A stretch of DNA of 64,000 nucleotides from an uncultured Bacteroidota bacterium (GCA_946414435.1 CAMKOM010000005.1:1-64000); one strand, 5' to 3'; shown: positions 1 to 9,604, counted from the stretch's first letter. The notes: generated by a model from the letters alone, not told the origin. Made by a program: numbers and translations.

Positions 1-544
1 GGCCGGTGCCAGCAGGTCCTTGCGGACCCTGCGGTCCGGCAGGTCCCTGAATACCTTGTGGTCCTTGAATACCTTGCGGTCCGGCAGGTCCTTGCGGTCC
101 CTGTTCTCCAGGATCGCCTTTCTCGCCCTTTTCTCCGTTACCACCATTGGCAGCATAGTATGCGTATGGTACCGACTGCAGTTTGGTTGAGCCCATGTCG
201 GTGTATTTGTTGCCGCCATTGGGGTCAATCTCAACGCGCATCCACACGTTGCCCGAGCCCCAGTCCACATTGCTGATGCTGTTGTCTTTGGCTGGAGTGC
301 CTTTGCCCACAGTCACGCTCAACACGCCGTAGCTGTTGGTGGTGGGGGTGTGGGTTTCCTGATACATTGCCTGTCCGTTCTCGCCTGATGTGAGCGTGAG
401 CCGAAGGCCCACCTTGGCGTTGTCAACAAGTTCTCCGTTTGCGTTACGCACTACTGCCTGGTACGAGAAACCGTCGGTTTGTGCCATGGCTGTCATTCCG
501 GCCAACATTGTGGCAACTGTCAGAAGTAGATTTTTAAATTTCAT
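1..544 (-). CDS. Secreted collagen-like repeat protein (5' part; runs off the window)
   Basis: The reading frame starts with ATG at 544 and continues past base 1 without a stop, so only the first 181 codons are present. Residues 1-21 form a signal peptide ending AMA before Q. Residues 24-130 form a non-repetitive domain starting [14 protein letters not shown], a type I have seen at the head of Bacteroidota surface proteins. From about residue 133 the protein turns into Gly-X-Y triplets ([13 protein letters not shown], then GPQ, GPA and GIQ units), the signature of a collagen-like stalk. The repeats make near-identical DNA words such as GGACCGCAAGGT, which may vary in number between strains. 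The function is probably a surface fibre or anchor; this is inference. Confidence 0.8.
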   Translation of the reverse strand, partial: MKFKNLLLTVATMLAGMTAMAQTDGFSYQAVVRNANGELVDNAKVGLRLTLTSGENGQAMYQETHTPTTNSYGVLSVTVGKGTPAKDNSISNVDWGSGNVWMRVEIDPNGGNKYTDMGSTKLQSVPYAYYAANGGNGEKGEKGDPGEQGPQGPAGPQGIQGPQGIQGPAGPQGPQGPAGTG

Positions 545-606
545 AGCTCAATTATTTATTTAAATGTTATGATCCTTGTTATTTGTGAATTGACAAAGCG
601 AACCGC

Positions 607-614
607 CAAATGTA
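607..614 (-). promoter_or_regulatory. Bacteroidota -7 promoter box for the collagen-like gene
   Basis: The minus strand reads TACATTTG, matching TAnnTTTG, about 62 bases upstream of the collagen-like start codon. The rest of the 545-763 gap holds no gene that I can see. Confidence 0.5.
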
Positions 615-763
615 ACTCCTAAAACAGAGTGTCCATCGGGCAGCAGAGACAATTTGTAAATCGTACTATTGGAGTAAAATAACAGCATTTTCTTTCCAAG
701 TAGTTTATCGGTCAGTTGATCTCGGCAATTATAAGATGTTTTTGTGATAAATGCAAAAAAATC

Positions 764-2593
764 TCACAGCTCCAGCCGCCCTTGCCTAAAGTAGTTGAAA
801 ACGACTTCGGCTTTGGCGTGGCCAATAATCTTTTCAAGTGACTCGAGCGATGCCGTGCGCATTGCGTCAACGGTTTTCAGTTCGTTGAAGAGCGCCTCTT
901 TGGTCTTGTCACCGATGCCTTTAATTCCGTCAAGTTCCGACACAAGGAAAGCTTTTGAGCGTTTGTTGCGGTGGAAGGTGATGGCCGCGCGGTGAACCTC
1001 CTCCTGCATTCCTGCAAAGAATCGGAAAATGTCGTCGGTACGGCGTATCTCAATGTGTTTCGGCGGAAATCCGATTAGAAGTTCGTTGGTTGAGTGCTTG
1101 TCGTTTTTGGCAAGCCCCAGTATGGGAATATTCAACCCGAGAGCGTCTTCCGTAGCCTGACGGATTGACTCCATTTGCCCCACACCGCCGTCGGCGACAA
1201 TCAGGTCGGGCAGGGGTTGCGCCTCGGCCATAAGACGGGAGTAGCGGCGGTTTACCACTTCAAACATTGAGGCGTAATCGTCGGGACCCTCAACAGTTTT
1301 TATGTTGAACAGCCGGTAGTCTTTTTTCGACGGCTTTCCGTCTTTATAAACAACGCAGGCGGCAACCGGAAACGCGCCCTGAATGTTTGAGTTGTCGAAA
1401 ATCTCTATGTAGCGCGGAATGCTGGGCAGATGCAGTTTTTTCTGAACCGACACCAGCAGGTCGATAGGATTGTTACGGTTGCGCAGGGCGCTGCGCTTGA
1501 GTTTCTCAACGGCGTACATGTGCGCGTTTTTCTCGCATAGTTCAAGCAGTTTTTTCTTGTCGCCGCGCTGCGGAACAACAAAGTTTATGTTGTCGAGGCT
1601 GAAGTCGATTTCGAACGGCACAATAATCTCTGCCGAGGTGCTTAGCCGCCGTTGCCGTGCCTCCTCAATGACCGACAGCAGCAGCGAGTCGAGTTCCTCC
1701 TCAATCCGTTTCCTCATTTCGAAGGTGTGCACCTGCACAATGGCGCCGTTCACCACCTTCATAAAACTGATGTAGGCGCAGTCATCGTCGTCATATATTG
1801 CAAAGACATCGACATTGTGTATTGTTGGACTGACCACCGTCGATTTGCTTTGGAACTCCGACAGTTTGTCAATCTTGTTCTTAACCTTCTGTGCCTCTTC
1901 AAACTTGTACTCCTTGCTTAGAGCGTTCATTTTCGACTTCAGCAGTTCGATGACCTCGTTCGAGTTGCCCTTCAGAATCTCTTTTATGTTGCTGATGGCC
2001 TCGGCGTAATCCTCCTCCGACTGCAGTCCCTCGCAGGGGCCCAGGCAGTTGCCGATGTGGTGCTCAAGGCAGATTTTGTAGCGGCCTTTGGCAATGGCGT
2101 CGCGGCTTAAATTGAGCGCGCAGGTGCGGATGGGATAGAGCCGCCTTATGAGTTCCAGCAGCGTTTTCAGCGCAAAGCCCGACGTGTACGGCCCGAAGTA
2201 CGACGAGCCGTCGCGGATGAAGTTGCGCGTTGAGAAGATGCGCGGGAACGGCTCGTTCTTGACGCAAATCCACGGATAGGTCTTGTCGTCTTTCAGCAGC
2301 GAGTTGTAGCGCGGCTGATATTTCTTAATCAGGTTGTTTTCAAGCAGAAGCGCGTCCTGCTCGGTATCGACCACAATATGCTTGATGTCGGCAATGTTGC
2401 GCACCAGAATGCGCACTTTGGCGCGGTCCTGATACTTGTTGAAGTACGACGACACGCGCCGCTTCAGCCGCTTGGCCTTGCCAACGTAGATGATGGTTCC
2501 GTTCTTGTCCAGATACTGATAGACGCCAGGGCTTTCGGGCAGCACGGCAACCAGTTCTTTCAAGCGGGCGATATGTTCGTCGGGGGATTGCAA
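764..2593 (-). CDS. uvrC: UvrABC system protein C (excinuclease subunit)
   Basis: UvrC makes the two incisions flanking a UvrA/UvrB-marked lesion in nucleotide excision repair. The 609-residue product has the family's full layout. A GIY-YIG nuclease lies at residues 19-95 (ESPGVYQYLD, then IIYVGKAKRLKRRV). A UVR/UvrB-binding helix pair lies near 205-240 (LSKEYKFEEAQKVKNKIDKL). The RNase H-like C-terminal nuclease follows, with EIFDNSNIQG and DLIVADGGVGQM. Tandem helix-hairpin-helix motifs close the protein (LDGIKGIGDKTKEALF). The start at 2593 gives the normal N-terminus a few residues before the GIY domain. The gene stands alone, with a 228-base low-complexity spacer upstream. Confidence 0.97.
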   Translation of the reverse strand: MQSPDEHIARLKELVAVLPESPGVYQYLDKNGTIIYVGKAKRLKRRVSSYFNKYQDRAKVRILVRNIADIKHIVVDTEQDALLLENNLIKKYQPRYNSLLKDDKTYPWICVKNEPFPRIFSTRNFIRDGSSYFGPYTSGFALKTLLELIRRLYPIRTCALNLSRDAIAKGRYKICLEHHIGNCLGPCEGLQSEEDYAEAISNIKEILKGNSNEVIELLKSKMNALSKEYKFEEAQKVKNKIDKLSEFQSKSTVVSPTIHNVDVFAIYDDDDCAYISFMKVVNGAIVQVHTFEMRKRIEEELDSLLLSVIEEARQRRLSTSAEIIVPFEIDFSLDNINFVVPQRGDKKKLLELCEKNAHMYAVEKLKRSALRNRNNPIDLLVSVQKKLHLPSIPRYIEIFDNSNIQGAFPVAACVVYKDGKPSKKDYRLFNIKTVEGPDDYASMFEVVNRRYSRLMAEAQPLPDLIVADGGVGQMESIRQATEDALGLNIPILGLAKNDKHSTNELLIGFPPKHIEIRRTDDIFRFFAGMQEEVHRAAITFHRNKRSKAFLVSELDGIKGIGDKTKEALFNELKTVDAMRTASLESLEKIIGHAKAEVVFNYFRQGRLEL

Positions 2594-2821
2594 GGTATTT
2601 TTGATTTTTGAATTTTGATTTGAACGCAGATGACACAGATTTAACAGATTAACGCAGATTTTTATCTAATCACGAACTAAACAGCAAAGCGCTAAACTTT
2701 AAACTTTTAACCTCGTTAAACATTAAACTAAACCTTCTCAACTTTCTAAACCTTCTCAACCCTCACCACTAAACTCTCACCCTTTCGATTCACCGATTCA
2801 CCAGTTAACCGATTAAACCCT
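2594..2821. repeat. Low-complexity spacer between uvrC and the NifX-like gene
   Basis: The gap is made of short CT/A-rich words in near-repetition (CTAAACTTTAAAC, AAACCTTCTCAAC, GATTCACCGATTCACC, AACAGATTAACGCAG). No ORF or clear hairpin is visible. Similar strings fill other gaps in the window, for example 41511-41578 and 42451-42490. Confidence 0.5.
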
Positions 2822-3169
2822 TTAATGACACTCGTGATGCTGGCAGCCAATGCCAGAATCTTCAAGTGTGCCGTTCAGATAGGCTTCGGCAACTTCCTTC
2901 ACATTGCCCGAGCAGCCGCGAATCACCATAATGTTCTGCGCGTTGAGCACGTTGAGCGCGCCGTCGCCCATATTGCCAGCGAGCATCACGTTCACGCCCA
3001 TCTGCCGCAGCACAAAGGCAATGTTGCTCTTGCATCCGCAGCCTTCAGGCGACGGGACAGTCTCGGTGCCGGTAATCTGTTTATTATCAACCGTATAAAC
3101 GGTGTATTCTTTGCAGTGTCCGAAATGGTCATCAACGCGGCCATCGCGAGTGGGAATGGCGATTTTCAT
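2822..3169 (-). CDS. NifX/NifB-associated FeMo-cofactor-type cluster-binding protein
   Basis: This 115-residue protein belongs to the dinitrogenase iron-molybdenum cofactor biosynthesis family (Nitro_FeMo-Co domain). It begins MKIAIPTRDGRVDDHFGHCKEY, the family's strand with its DxHFGH signature. The centre holds GCGCKSNIAFVLRQMGVNVMLAGNMGDGALNVL, and the protein ends in a Cys/His tail (GCQHHECH) that could hold a metal or cluster. No nitrogenase genes are nearby. In anaerobic Bacteroidota such stand-alone proteins are common and their role is not settled, so a nitrogen-fixation function should not be assumed. A TACCTTTG box sits 29 bases upstream. Confidence 0.85.
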   Translation of the reverse strand: MKIAIPTRDGRVDDHFGHCKEYTVYTVDNKQITGTETVPSPEGCGCKSNIAFVLRQMGVNVMLAGNMGDGALNVLNAQNIMVIRGCSGNVKEVAEAYLNGTLEDSGIGCQHHECH

Positions 3170-3197
3170 AGTTTGTGTGTTTTTTTGTTACGATGAG

Positions 3198-3205
3198 CAA
3201 AGGTA
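3198..3205 (-). promoter_or_regulatory. -7 promoter box for the NifX-like gene
   Basis: The minus strand reads TACCTTTG, a perfect TAnnTTTG, 29 bases upstream of the start codon at 3169. It is divergent from, and very close to, the putative box of the SpoIIE sensor gene (CATCTTTG, 3229-3236). Confidence 0.6.
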
Positions 3206-3254
3206 GCTCGATTGTAAATAAATTTGTGCATCTTTGATAGATAATTTTCAGACA

Positions 3255-6200
3255 ATGAAAGCACTCAAATTATTTGTTCTGACAGCCGCTGTTGTGATGG
3301 CTGTGGGCGCACAAGCGCAAATCAAGAACTACTCGCCAGTGAACTACGGTCCGAAAGACTATGGCAAAGATTATGATGTTGAGAATTTTGCCATTGCACA
3401 AAACTGCTTTGGCATGATGTATTTCGGCTCAGCCAACGCTATTTGGGAGTTCGACGGCAAAGTGTGGAATCGTCTTGAGGTGAAACTCGGCGTGTGGGTG
3501 AAGTCGATTCTGCCTTCGGCCTCGACTGACACCATTTTTGTGGGTGCTCAAAACGATTTTGGATTCCTTGTGGCCGACAACACGGGTTCGCATTATAACT
3601 ACGTGTCGCTCGCCGACAGCATCCGAGAATATATTTTCCCGTTTTCCGATGTATGGAACATTTATGAGGCAGGCGGGAAAATTTATTTCCAATGTTACGA
3701 GTATATTTTCGTTTACGACAACAGAGATATAACCATTATTGAACCTCAAACAAGTTTCCACAACTCATTCTGCGTAAACGGTTCAATTTATGTGCGCCAA
3801 AAGGAGATAGGTCTTGCACGTATCGACTCGAACCAAATAAAGATGGTTGGGGGCGGAGGGATTTTTGCCAGCACCAGCGGCATCTTTGGCATTTTGCCTA
3901 TCGACAGCAGCAAACAATTGATTATCACTTACGAAGATGGCACGTGGATTATGGAAGATAACATTGTCAAACCTAATCCGTCGGGGCTGAACCGTACGCT
4001 GAAAAAAATAGGTTTTGGTGTCACAAGCTGCGTCATGCTTGACAGCACCACATTGGTTTTAGGCTCATACGACAACGGCATTTTGGTTGTGAAAACCGAC
4101 GGAACGGTCGTGCTTCATAAAAATCTTAAAAACGGCTTGATAGACAACCAAATAAACAAACTTTTCTGTGACCGCGAACATAACATCTGGTTCACATCGA
4201 AAAAGGGTATTACCTTGCTGTCGAACAACCTGTTTGTTTCGATTTTCGGATCTGAAAGCGGCATCAGCGGCAGCGTGAATGCCATTTGTGAGTACAACGG
4301 GACATTGTTCGTCGGGACATCGGGAACATCGAAAGGGTTGCTCATGCAGAACAGAAAACTCACTGACTACACCGAGCCGCTGTTTGTGCCTGTGGGCGAC
4401 TTCAAGCAGGTGTGGTCGATGGAGGTGGGCAATGGGTCGCTGTTCATTGGAACCGATGACGGTCTCTATCGGATGTCGGCAAACCAGAAGTTTGAGAAGA
4501 TGTCGAATGTCGAAGTACGCTGTTTGTCGTTCAACGCGGAGAAAAACATTCTTATTGCCGCCGGCACGCAAGTGTCGTATTTTGAGAATGATGCCGATTT
4601 TGGAATGTGGCTCGAAATGTTAGATGTGGCCGAGGACTACAACTTTAACTTCATCCGCATGGAAACCGAAACCGACACGGCCGGGCATATCGTAGCATGG
4701 CTGGGTACAAGCAATCAGGGTTATGTGAGGGTTGTGTTCAACGGCATCGACACCAAAGCGGAGTTTTTCGATCAGAACAATGGTATTGTCGATGGCATGA
4801 CCTTGCCGATTAAATACCGAGACACGGTTTACCTGCTCAATAAAGACCACATTTACAAATATATCAGCAAAGAAGAGATGGCGGCAAAAATGGCCGACTC
4901 GCTCAAATATATGGCCATTGCCCTGTTCGATGATGCCGAACTGAATTTTGTTAAAAACATCTATATGCTGAAGCAATACGACAGCATTACCTGGCTGTCG
5001 CGTGGCTCCGACATCTCGTTCTACGTTGACGGTGACACCGTGCTTCACACACGGAAGTTCAGTGCGCTCGATGCTGGTAAAGTTAATACCATCTACACCA
5101 CTGACAATCGAAATGTATGGGTGGGCACCACCGAAGGCCTTGTGCTGTGCGACAATTCCGTATCCAACCAGCTTGTGCCGCATTTCTGCATCAACCGCAG
5201 GCTTATGAGCCGCGACTCGCTGCTGCCAGTCAAAAATGACAAACTGAAACTCCCGTTCCGGCTCAACACACTGACATTCACCTTCTCGGCGCCATGGTTC
5301 CCGAACACCGAGTCAATCAAATTCTCATATTTCCTTGAAGGATATCTCGATAACTGGCAGATTACCGGTGCAGACTCGGTTGTCTTCACTCATCTGCCTG
5401 AAGGCACATACACATTTAAAGTTAAGGCAGTCAACACTTTCGGTGAGGAGAGCGAAACGGCTGAGCTGTCATTTACAATCAGCCCACCGTGGTACCGCAC
5501 GATTGTGGCCTATATTGTTTATATTCTGCTACTTGTGGCTGCAGTGTTTGGCATAATCAAATACTACACCTATCAGCTTAAAGAGCGCAACCGCCAATTG
5601 GACTTAGAGGTGAAGCGCCAGACCAAACAGATTGAAGCACAGTTGATTAAGATTGAAGAACAGAACCATTCGCTCACCGACAGCATCAACTATGCTGCCC
5701 GAATCCAGCGAATGTCGCTGCCGAAAACCGATTTTGTAAATAACTACGTTAGCGAGTCGTTCATCCTGTTCAAGCCGCGCGATATTGTAAGTGGCGACTT
5801 CTATTGGTGTGCCGAGGCCGATAACAAACTGGTGATCACGGCTGCCGACTGTACCGGGCACGGCGTTCCGGGAGCCATGATGAGCATGCTGGGCATGAAT
5901 TCGCTGAACACAATTGTCAAAGTGCGCGGCATAACCGATCCGGGGGCCATCTTGAATGAGCTTCGCGCAAGCGTGGTGCGCTCGTTTGCCGATAAGGGAG
6001 AGCACGCAGCCAAAGACGGTATGGACATCTGCATGCTCACCATCGACAAAGAAAACAGAAAGATCACTTTTGCCGGTGCTTACAACTCGTTGCTGCAAAT
6101 CCGCAATGGCGAACTGACCGAGTTCAAGGTCGACAAATTTCCGTGCGCGCTGTCGGACCAGTACAAGTCGGGCGTTATGTTTAACACCCAGACTATTGAC

Positions 6201-6428
6201 GTAGAGAAGGGTGACTGCTATTATTTCTTCTCTGACGGTTACTGCGACCAGTTTGGTGGCGAGGATGGCAGCCAAAAGTTTATGAAGGCTCGCTTCAAAC
6301 GCCATCTGCTTGAATTGTGGAGCCTGCCAATGGAAAAGCAGGGCGAGGAACTCAACCGTATTCACCTTGAGTTTAAAGGCCCATACGATCAAATTGATGA
6401 TATTCTGGTGATTGGCATCAGAATTTGA
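3255..6428 (+). CDS. Membrane sensor with beta-propeller, Y_Y_Y domain and SpoIIE/PP2C phosphatase
   Basis: I start the gene at ATG 3255, because the frame's upstream TTG at 3234 would precede the signal peptide (MKALKLFVLTAAVVMAVGAQAQ). The 1057-residue product has a long periplasmic part with two-component-regulator-type propeller repeats (about 30-640; for example NIWFTSKKGITLL and NVWVGTTEGLVL). A Y_Y_Y domain follows (about 660-745), then one membrane helix (about 748-770), a coiled coil, and a SpoIIE-type PP2C serine phosphatase. The catalytic acidic motifs are visible: DIVSGDFYW near 842, ADCTGHGVPGAMMSMLG near 864 and FFSDGYCDQF near 990. It probably senses an external ligand and dephosphorylates an anti-sigma antagonist or similar cytoplasmic target; no partner gene is adjacent. 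Confidence 0.9.
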   Translation: MKALKLFVLTAAVVMAVGAQAQIKNYSPVNYGPKDYGKDYDVENFAIAQNCFGMMYFGSANAIWEFDGKVWNRLEVKLGVWVKSILPSASTDTIFVGAQNDFGFLVADNTGSHYNYVSLADSIREYIFPFSDVWNIYEAGGKIYFQCYEYIFVYDNRDITIIEPQTSFHNSFCVNGSIYVRQKEIGLARIDSNQIKMVGGGGIFASTSGIFGILPIDSSKQLIITYEDGTWIMEDNIVKPNPSGLNRTLKKIGFGVTSCVMLDSTTLVLGSYDNGILVVKTDGTVVLHKNLKNGLIDNQINKLFCDREHNIWFTSKKGITLLSNNLFVSIFGSESGISGSVNAICEYNGTLFVGTSGTSKGLLMQNRKLTDYTEPLFVPVGDFKQVWSMEVGNGSLFIGTDDGLYRMSANQKFEKMSNVEVRCLSFNAEKNILIAAGTQVSYFENDADFGMWLEMLDVAEDYNFNFIRMETETDTAGHIVAWLGTSNQGYVRVVFNGIDTKAEFFDQNNGIVDGMTLPIKYRDTVYLLNKDHIYKYISKEEMAAKMADSLKYMAIALFDDAELNFVKNIYMLKQYDSITWLSRGSDISFYVDGDTVLHTRKFSALDAGKVNTIYTTDNRNVWVGTTEGLVLCDNSVSNQLVPHFCINRRLMSRDSLLPVKNDKLKLPFRLNTLTFTFSAPWFPNTESIKFSYFLEGYLDNWQITGADSVVFTHLPEGTYTFKVKAVNTFGEESETAELSFTISPPWYRTIVAYIVYILLLVAAVFGIIKYYTYQLKERNRQLDLEVKRQTKQIEAQLIKIEEQNHSLTDSINYAARIQRMSLPKTDFVNNYVSESFILFKPRDIVSGDFYWCAEADNKLVITAADCTGHGVPGAMMSMLGMNSLNTIVKVRGITDPGAILNELRASVVRSFADKGEHAAKDGMDICMLTIDKENRKITFAGAYNSLLQIRNGELTEFKVDKFPCALSDQYKSGVMFNTQTIDVEKGDCYYFFSDGYCDQFGGEDGSQKFMKARFKRHLLELWSLPMEKQGEELNRIHLEFKGPYDQIDDILVIGIRI

Positions 6429-6452
6429 AATGACACTAAAGCTGAATAAACA

Positions 6453-7739
6453 ATGCCAACTGCAATAAAAATAGAAAACGTCTCAAAACAATACCGATTG
6501 GGGGTTATCTCGACCGGCACCCTCAGCCACGATCTCAACCGCTGGTGGACCACCCGTGTGCTGCGCCGCGAAGACCCATACCTGAAAATTGGCTCGGTGA
6601 ACGACCGTTCGGCAAAGGCTGACAGCGAGTACGTGTGGGCGCTGAAGGACATAAATATGGAGATTGAGCAAGGCGATGTGGTGGGCATAATTGGCAAGAA
6701 CGGCGCCGGCAAGAGCACTCTGCTCAAACTGCTCTCGCGTGTGACAAAGCCCACCACCGGCACCATAAAATACCGAGGCCGCATAGCCTCATTGCTTGAG
6801 GTTGGTACTGGCTTTCACCCTGAAATGACTGGCCGCGAGAATATCTATATGAACGGTGCCATTATGGGAATGACGCGCGCCGAGATAACCCGCAAGTTGG
6901 ACGAAATTGTCGATTTCTCAGGCTGCGAGCGCTATATCGACACCCCCGTGAAACGCTACTCAAGCGGAATGACCGTGCGCCTTGGCTTTGCCGTGGCAGC
7001 TCACCTTGACCCCGAAATCCTTGTGGTTGATGAAGTTCTGGCCGTTGGCGATGCTGAATTTCAAAAAAAAGCCATTGGCAAAATGCAGGACGTGAGCAAG
7101 GGCGAAGGAAGAACGGTGCTGTTTGTGAGTCATAATATGGAGAGTATCAAGTCGCTATGCTCGCGCGGAATACTTCTGAACAATGGCTCAATTGACTATA
7201 TGGGAAATGTTCAAGACACAATTGACAAGTATATTTTGAAGAGCGAAAGTGATTTTTGCTATTATGCTGATTTCAACGAAGATGCCGATTCGTTTTTTAA
7301 TTTCAATAGCGCAGAATTACTATGTAATGGAAGTAGAGCAAAAGGGGCAATAGATGTGTTTGATAAAATATCGATAAAATTTCAATACACATTAACTCGC
7401 GATGACTCAAGCAATTGTGTGTATATATTATTAAAAAAAGAAGGTCGTGTATTGGCATTCATAATCGACACCACAAACAATAAAACTCTGCTGGAGAAAA
7501 GAGAAAAAGGAACTTACGATGTTAGTTTTTCTTTGCCCTGCCCATTACTTAAACCTGGACATTACTCTGTAACACTTAAATATACAAAGCCAAGAATTGT
7601 TGATTTGCAGACAAAAGAAGATTGCTTACGATTTGACGTTTCACTAATGTCGCAAAACGAGTACGATGCAGGATATGCAAAAAACAGAGACGGAATAATT
7701 GCTGTAAATCCTGATTTATCAATAGTAAAAGTCAGCTGA
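6453..7739 (+). CDS. Wzt-type polysaccharide ABC exporter ATP-binding protein
   Basis: The ATPase subunit of an ABC exporter for O-antigen or capsule-like polysaccharide. Walker A (GIIGKNGAGKST, near 78-89), the signature (YSSGMTVRLGFAVAAH, near 168) and Walker B (ILVVDEVLAVGDAEF, near 189) are intact. The H-loop is in FVSHNMESIKSLC. The N-terminal insertion before the Walker A core is typical of Wzt/TagH proteins. Residues 265-428 form a separate C-terminal domain, in the position where Wzt proteins carry a glycan-recognising beta domain. No Wzm permease gene lies in the window. Base composition changes inside the gene near 7245, from G+C-balanced to clearly A+T-rich, exactly where the ATPase part ends. 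The next gene starts 2 bases after the stop, implying co-translation. Confidence 0.88.
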   Translation: MPTAIKIENVSKQYRLGVISTGTLSHDLNRWWTTRVLRREDPYLKIGSVNDRSAKADSEYVWALKDINMEIEQGDVVGIIGKNGAGKSTLLKLLSRVTKPTTGTIKYRGRIASLLEVGTGFHPEMTGRENIYMNGAIMGMTRAEITRKLDEIVDFSGCERYIDTPVKRYSSGMTVRLGFAVAAHLDPEILVVDEVLAVGDAEFQKKAIGKMQDVSKGEGRTVLFVSHNMESIKSLCSRGILLNNGSIDYMGNVQDTIDKYILKSESDFCYYADFNEDADSFFNFNSAELLCNGSRAKGAIDVFDKISIKFQYTLTRDDSSNCVYILLKKEGRVLAFIIDTTNNKTLLEKREKGTYDVSFSLPCPLLKPGHYSVTLKYTKPRIVDLQTKEDCLRFDVSLMSQNEYDAGYAKNRDGIIAVNPDLSIVKVS

Positions 7740-7741
7740 TT

Positions 7742-9592
7742 ATGGATAAAGAGTTGCACTTGTTTATTATTTGGGAACGGGGCCGATATAAGGAAACCGA
7801 CATACTTCACGATATTAAAACACATTTTCAAATAGTAAAGTGCTACGACATTTTATGGAGCGACGAATGCGTTTCAAGCAATTTTACAAGATTTTACGGC
7901 ACCAATTTGCCCAAAGGTTCTGACAAAGAAAAAGAATGCGGAACAGGAAGATTCCTTTTAGTAATAGTGTATGATGAGAATCCACAATATGAAATTCGGC
8001 ATACAAGTAAGGGAGACGCGGTTGTTAATGTAAATATGTTTGACGCCAAGTCAAAATACCGAAGTTGGACTGGCGGCGGTCATAAAATACACGCGACTAA
8101 CTCACCCAAAGAAACAAATCACGATTTGACACTATTGTTAGGAATAAATGTCACCGATTTTATTAAAAACGAACCCACATTCATAATTGATAGCTTAGAA
8201 CGAGATATTGTTGGTGCAAAAGGATGGAAATCATTGTCGGAATTGTTCTACGCACTGAACAATACTGTAAACTATGTGGTTTTAAGGGGGAAAAACGAAT
8301 TGCTGAATAATCAATTCAGCGATGAACACCGTGATGTTGATTTGCTGATAGATGATTATGAAAACACAAAATATGTAATAAACGGCATTTCTTGCTGCTC
8401 AAAAACACGACCCCACGAAAAAGTCGCAATTGCCGATTATGATTATTATTTGGATTTGTGGCCTGTTCAAAAAAGATATTTTGACCCATTTTGGTGCCAA
8501 GAAATGTTAAGCAACAGAGTTCTTACGAATGGTTATTATTTTTTGGACGAAAAAAACGAATTTTACACATTTCTATATCATTGCCTTATTTACAAAAACA
8601 AAATAGCAGATGATTACAAACAAAGAATCAGTGAATTACAAAAAAAACTATCCGTAGATGAAACTGATTTGTATAAAGCCCTAGTCGGTTTTCTTAAACA
8701 AAATTCTTATGAAGTGTTTTATGCGCCTTTGGATGCGTCAATAACTGTTCATACAGAAAACACTGATATAGAAGAATATGCGACCAAATATGGATGTCTT
8801 ATTAGCCAAAGCGACATTGTTGTTGATGGCAATAAAATCACAACCAAAGTCTATCGAAAAGAAAACTCATATTTCAAAGTGGCAACTAAATATTTGATTG
8901 ACAGAGAGTACAAATATTTGACAGAGTTGCAGAACGAACCATACTTCCCCAAAGTGATTGATTATGGGAAATTGGATGCAGAGTTCAACTTTATTGAGAT
9001 AAGCAAGTGCGAAGGTGAAAATCCAATAGAATTTTTCAAAATGCCCAAGCACCAACATTTGCCATACATAAAGAGTTTTGTGGAAGAAACCTTGAATGTT
9101 ATTTCAATCCTTATCAAGCACAATATTTTGCACCGAGACTTAATACCGCAGAACATTCTGGTAACTGAGAAAAAAGGCAAATGCTCAATTAATATTATTG
9201 ATTTTGGATGGGCTGTGGATATCGGAGAAAAGGATGTGGTTACACCGCATGGATTGGGCTTTCAAGATAAAAGCATTGGGTATTCCGATGTATATTCATT
9301 AGGAACAACATTGAATAAAATTGGAAATATCTATGCAACTCGCTACTTATTTCGTATTAGAGACATCATGCGTCAAATAACATCCAACGATTATGTAGAT
9401 ACACAATCTTTAATCTGTAAGATTGGACATACGCAACAAAAGCTGTCGCCGACATTGAAAGATAGATTGTCGGAATGGAAGTTCCTTATAAAGAACCGCC
9501 AACGCAGAGAATTGCTGTTTTCGCTTATGCCGTTTCGGTTAGCTTATAAATGCAGAGAATCATTATCGAAATATTTGTCAGGCAAGAAATAA
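7742..9592 (+). CDS. Nucleotidyltransferase-like / protein-kinase-like fusion next to Wzt
   Basis: This 616-residue cytoplasmic protein has no close relative that I recognise, but two parts can be read. Near residues 179-235, LRGKNELL followed by HRDVDLLIDD and later YYLDLWP has the spaced acidic residues (DxD, then D) of a polymerase-beta-type nucleotidyltransferase. Residues 360-560 look like a protein-kinase fold: catalytic loop HRDLIPQNIL near 464 and NIIDFGWAV (DFG) near 484. Coupling to wzt (2-base gap) suggests it modifies or caps the exported glycan. WbdD, whose kinase caps O-antigen chains read by the Wzt C-domain, is the known parallel. Sugar or lipid kinase activity is equally possible. 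The gene is markedly A+T-rich, a sign of transfer. Confidence 0.6.
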   Translation: MDKELHLFIIWERGRYKETDILHDIKTHFQIVKCYDILWSDECVSSNFTRFYGTNLPKGSDKEKECGTGRFLLVIVYDENPQYEIRHTSKGDAVVNVNMFDAKSKYRSWTGGGHKIHATNSPKETNHDLTLLLGINVTDFIKNEPTFIIDSLERDIVGAKGWKSLSELFYALNNTVNYVVLRGKNELLNNQFSDEHRDVDLLIDDYENTKYVINGISCCSKTRPHEKVAIADYDYYLDLWPVQKRYFDPFWCQEMLSNRVLTNGYYFLDEKNEFYTFLYHCLIYKNKIADDYKQRISELQKKLSVDETDLYKALVGFLKQNSYEVFYAPLDASITVHTENTDIEEYATKYGCLISQSDIVVDGNKITTKVYRKENSYFKVATKYLIDREYKYLTELQNEPYFPKVIDYGKLDAEFNFIEISKCEGENPIEFFKMPKHQHLPYIKSFVEETLNVISILIKHNILHRDLIPQNILVTEKKGKCSINIIDFGWAVDIGEKDVVTPHGLGFQDKSIGYSDVYSLGTTLNKIGNIYATRYLFRIRDIMRQITSNDYVDTQSLICKIGHTQQKLSPTLKDRLSEWKFLIKNRQRRELLFSLMPFRLAYKCRESLSKYLSGKK

Positions 9593-9604
9593 GAACTCTT
9601 TTTC

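Noticed and set aside
2822-3169. Reading the NifX-like gene as evidence of nitrogen fixation
   Set aside because: The family is widespread in non-fixing anaerobes and no nif structural gene is present.
5604-6392. 262-codon minus-strand frame inside the SpoIIE sensor gene
   Set aside because: Antisense to the catalytic PP2C domain; no plausible start or product.
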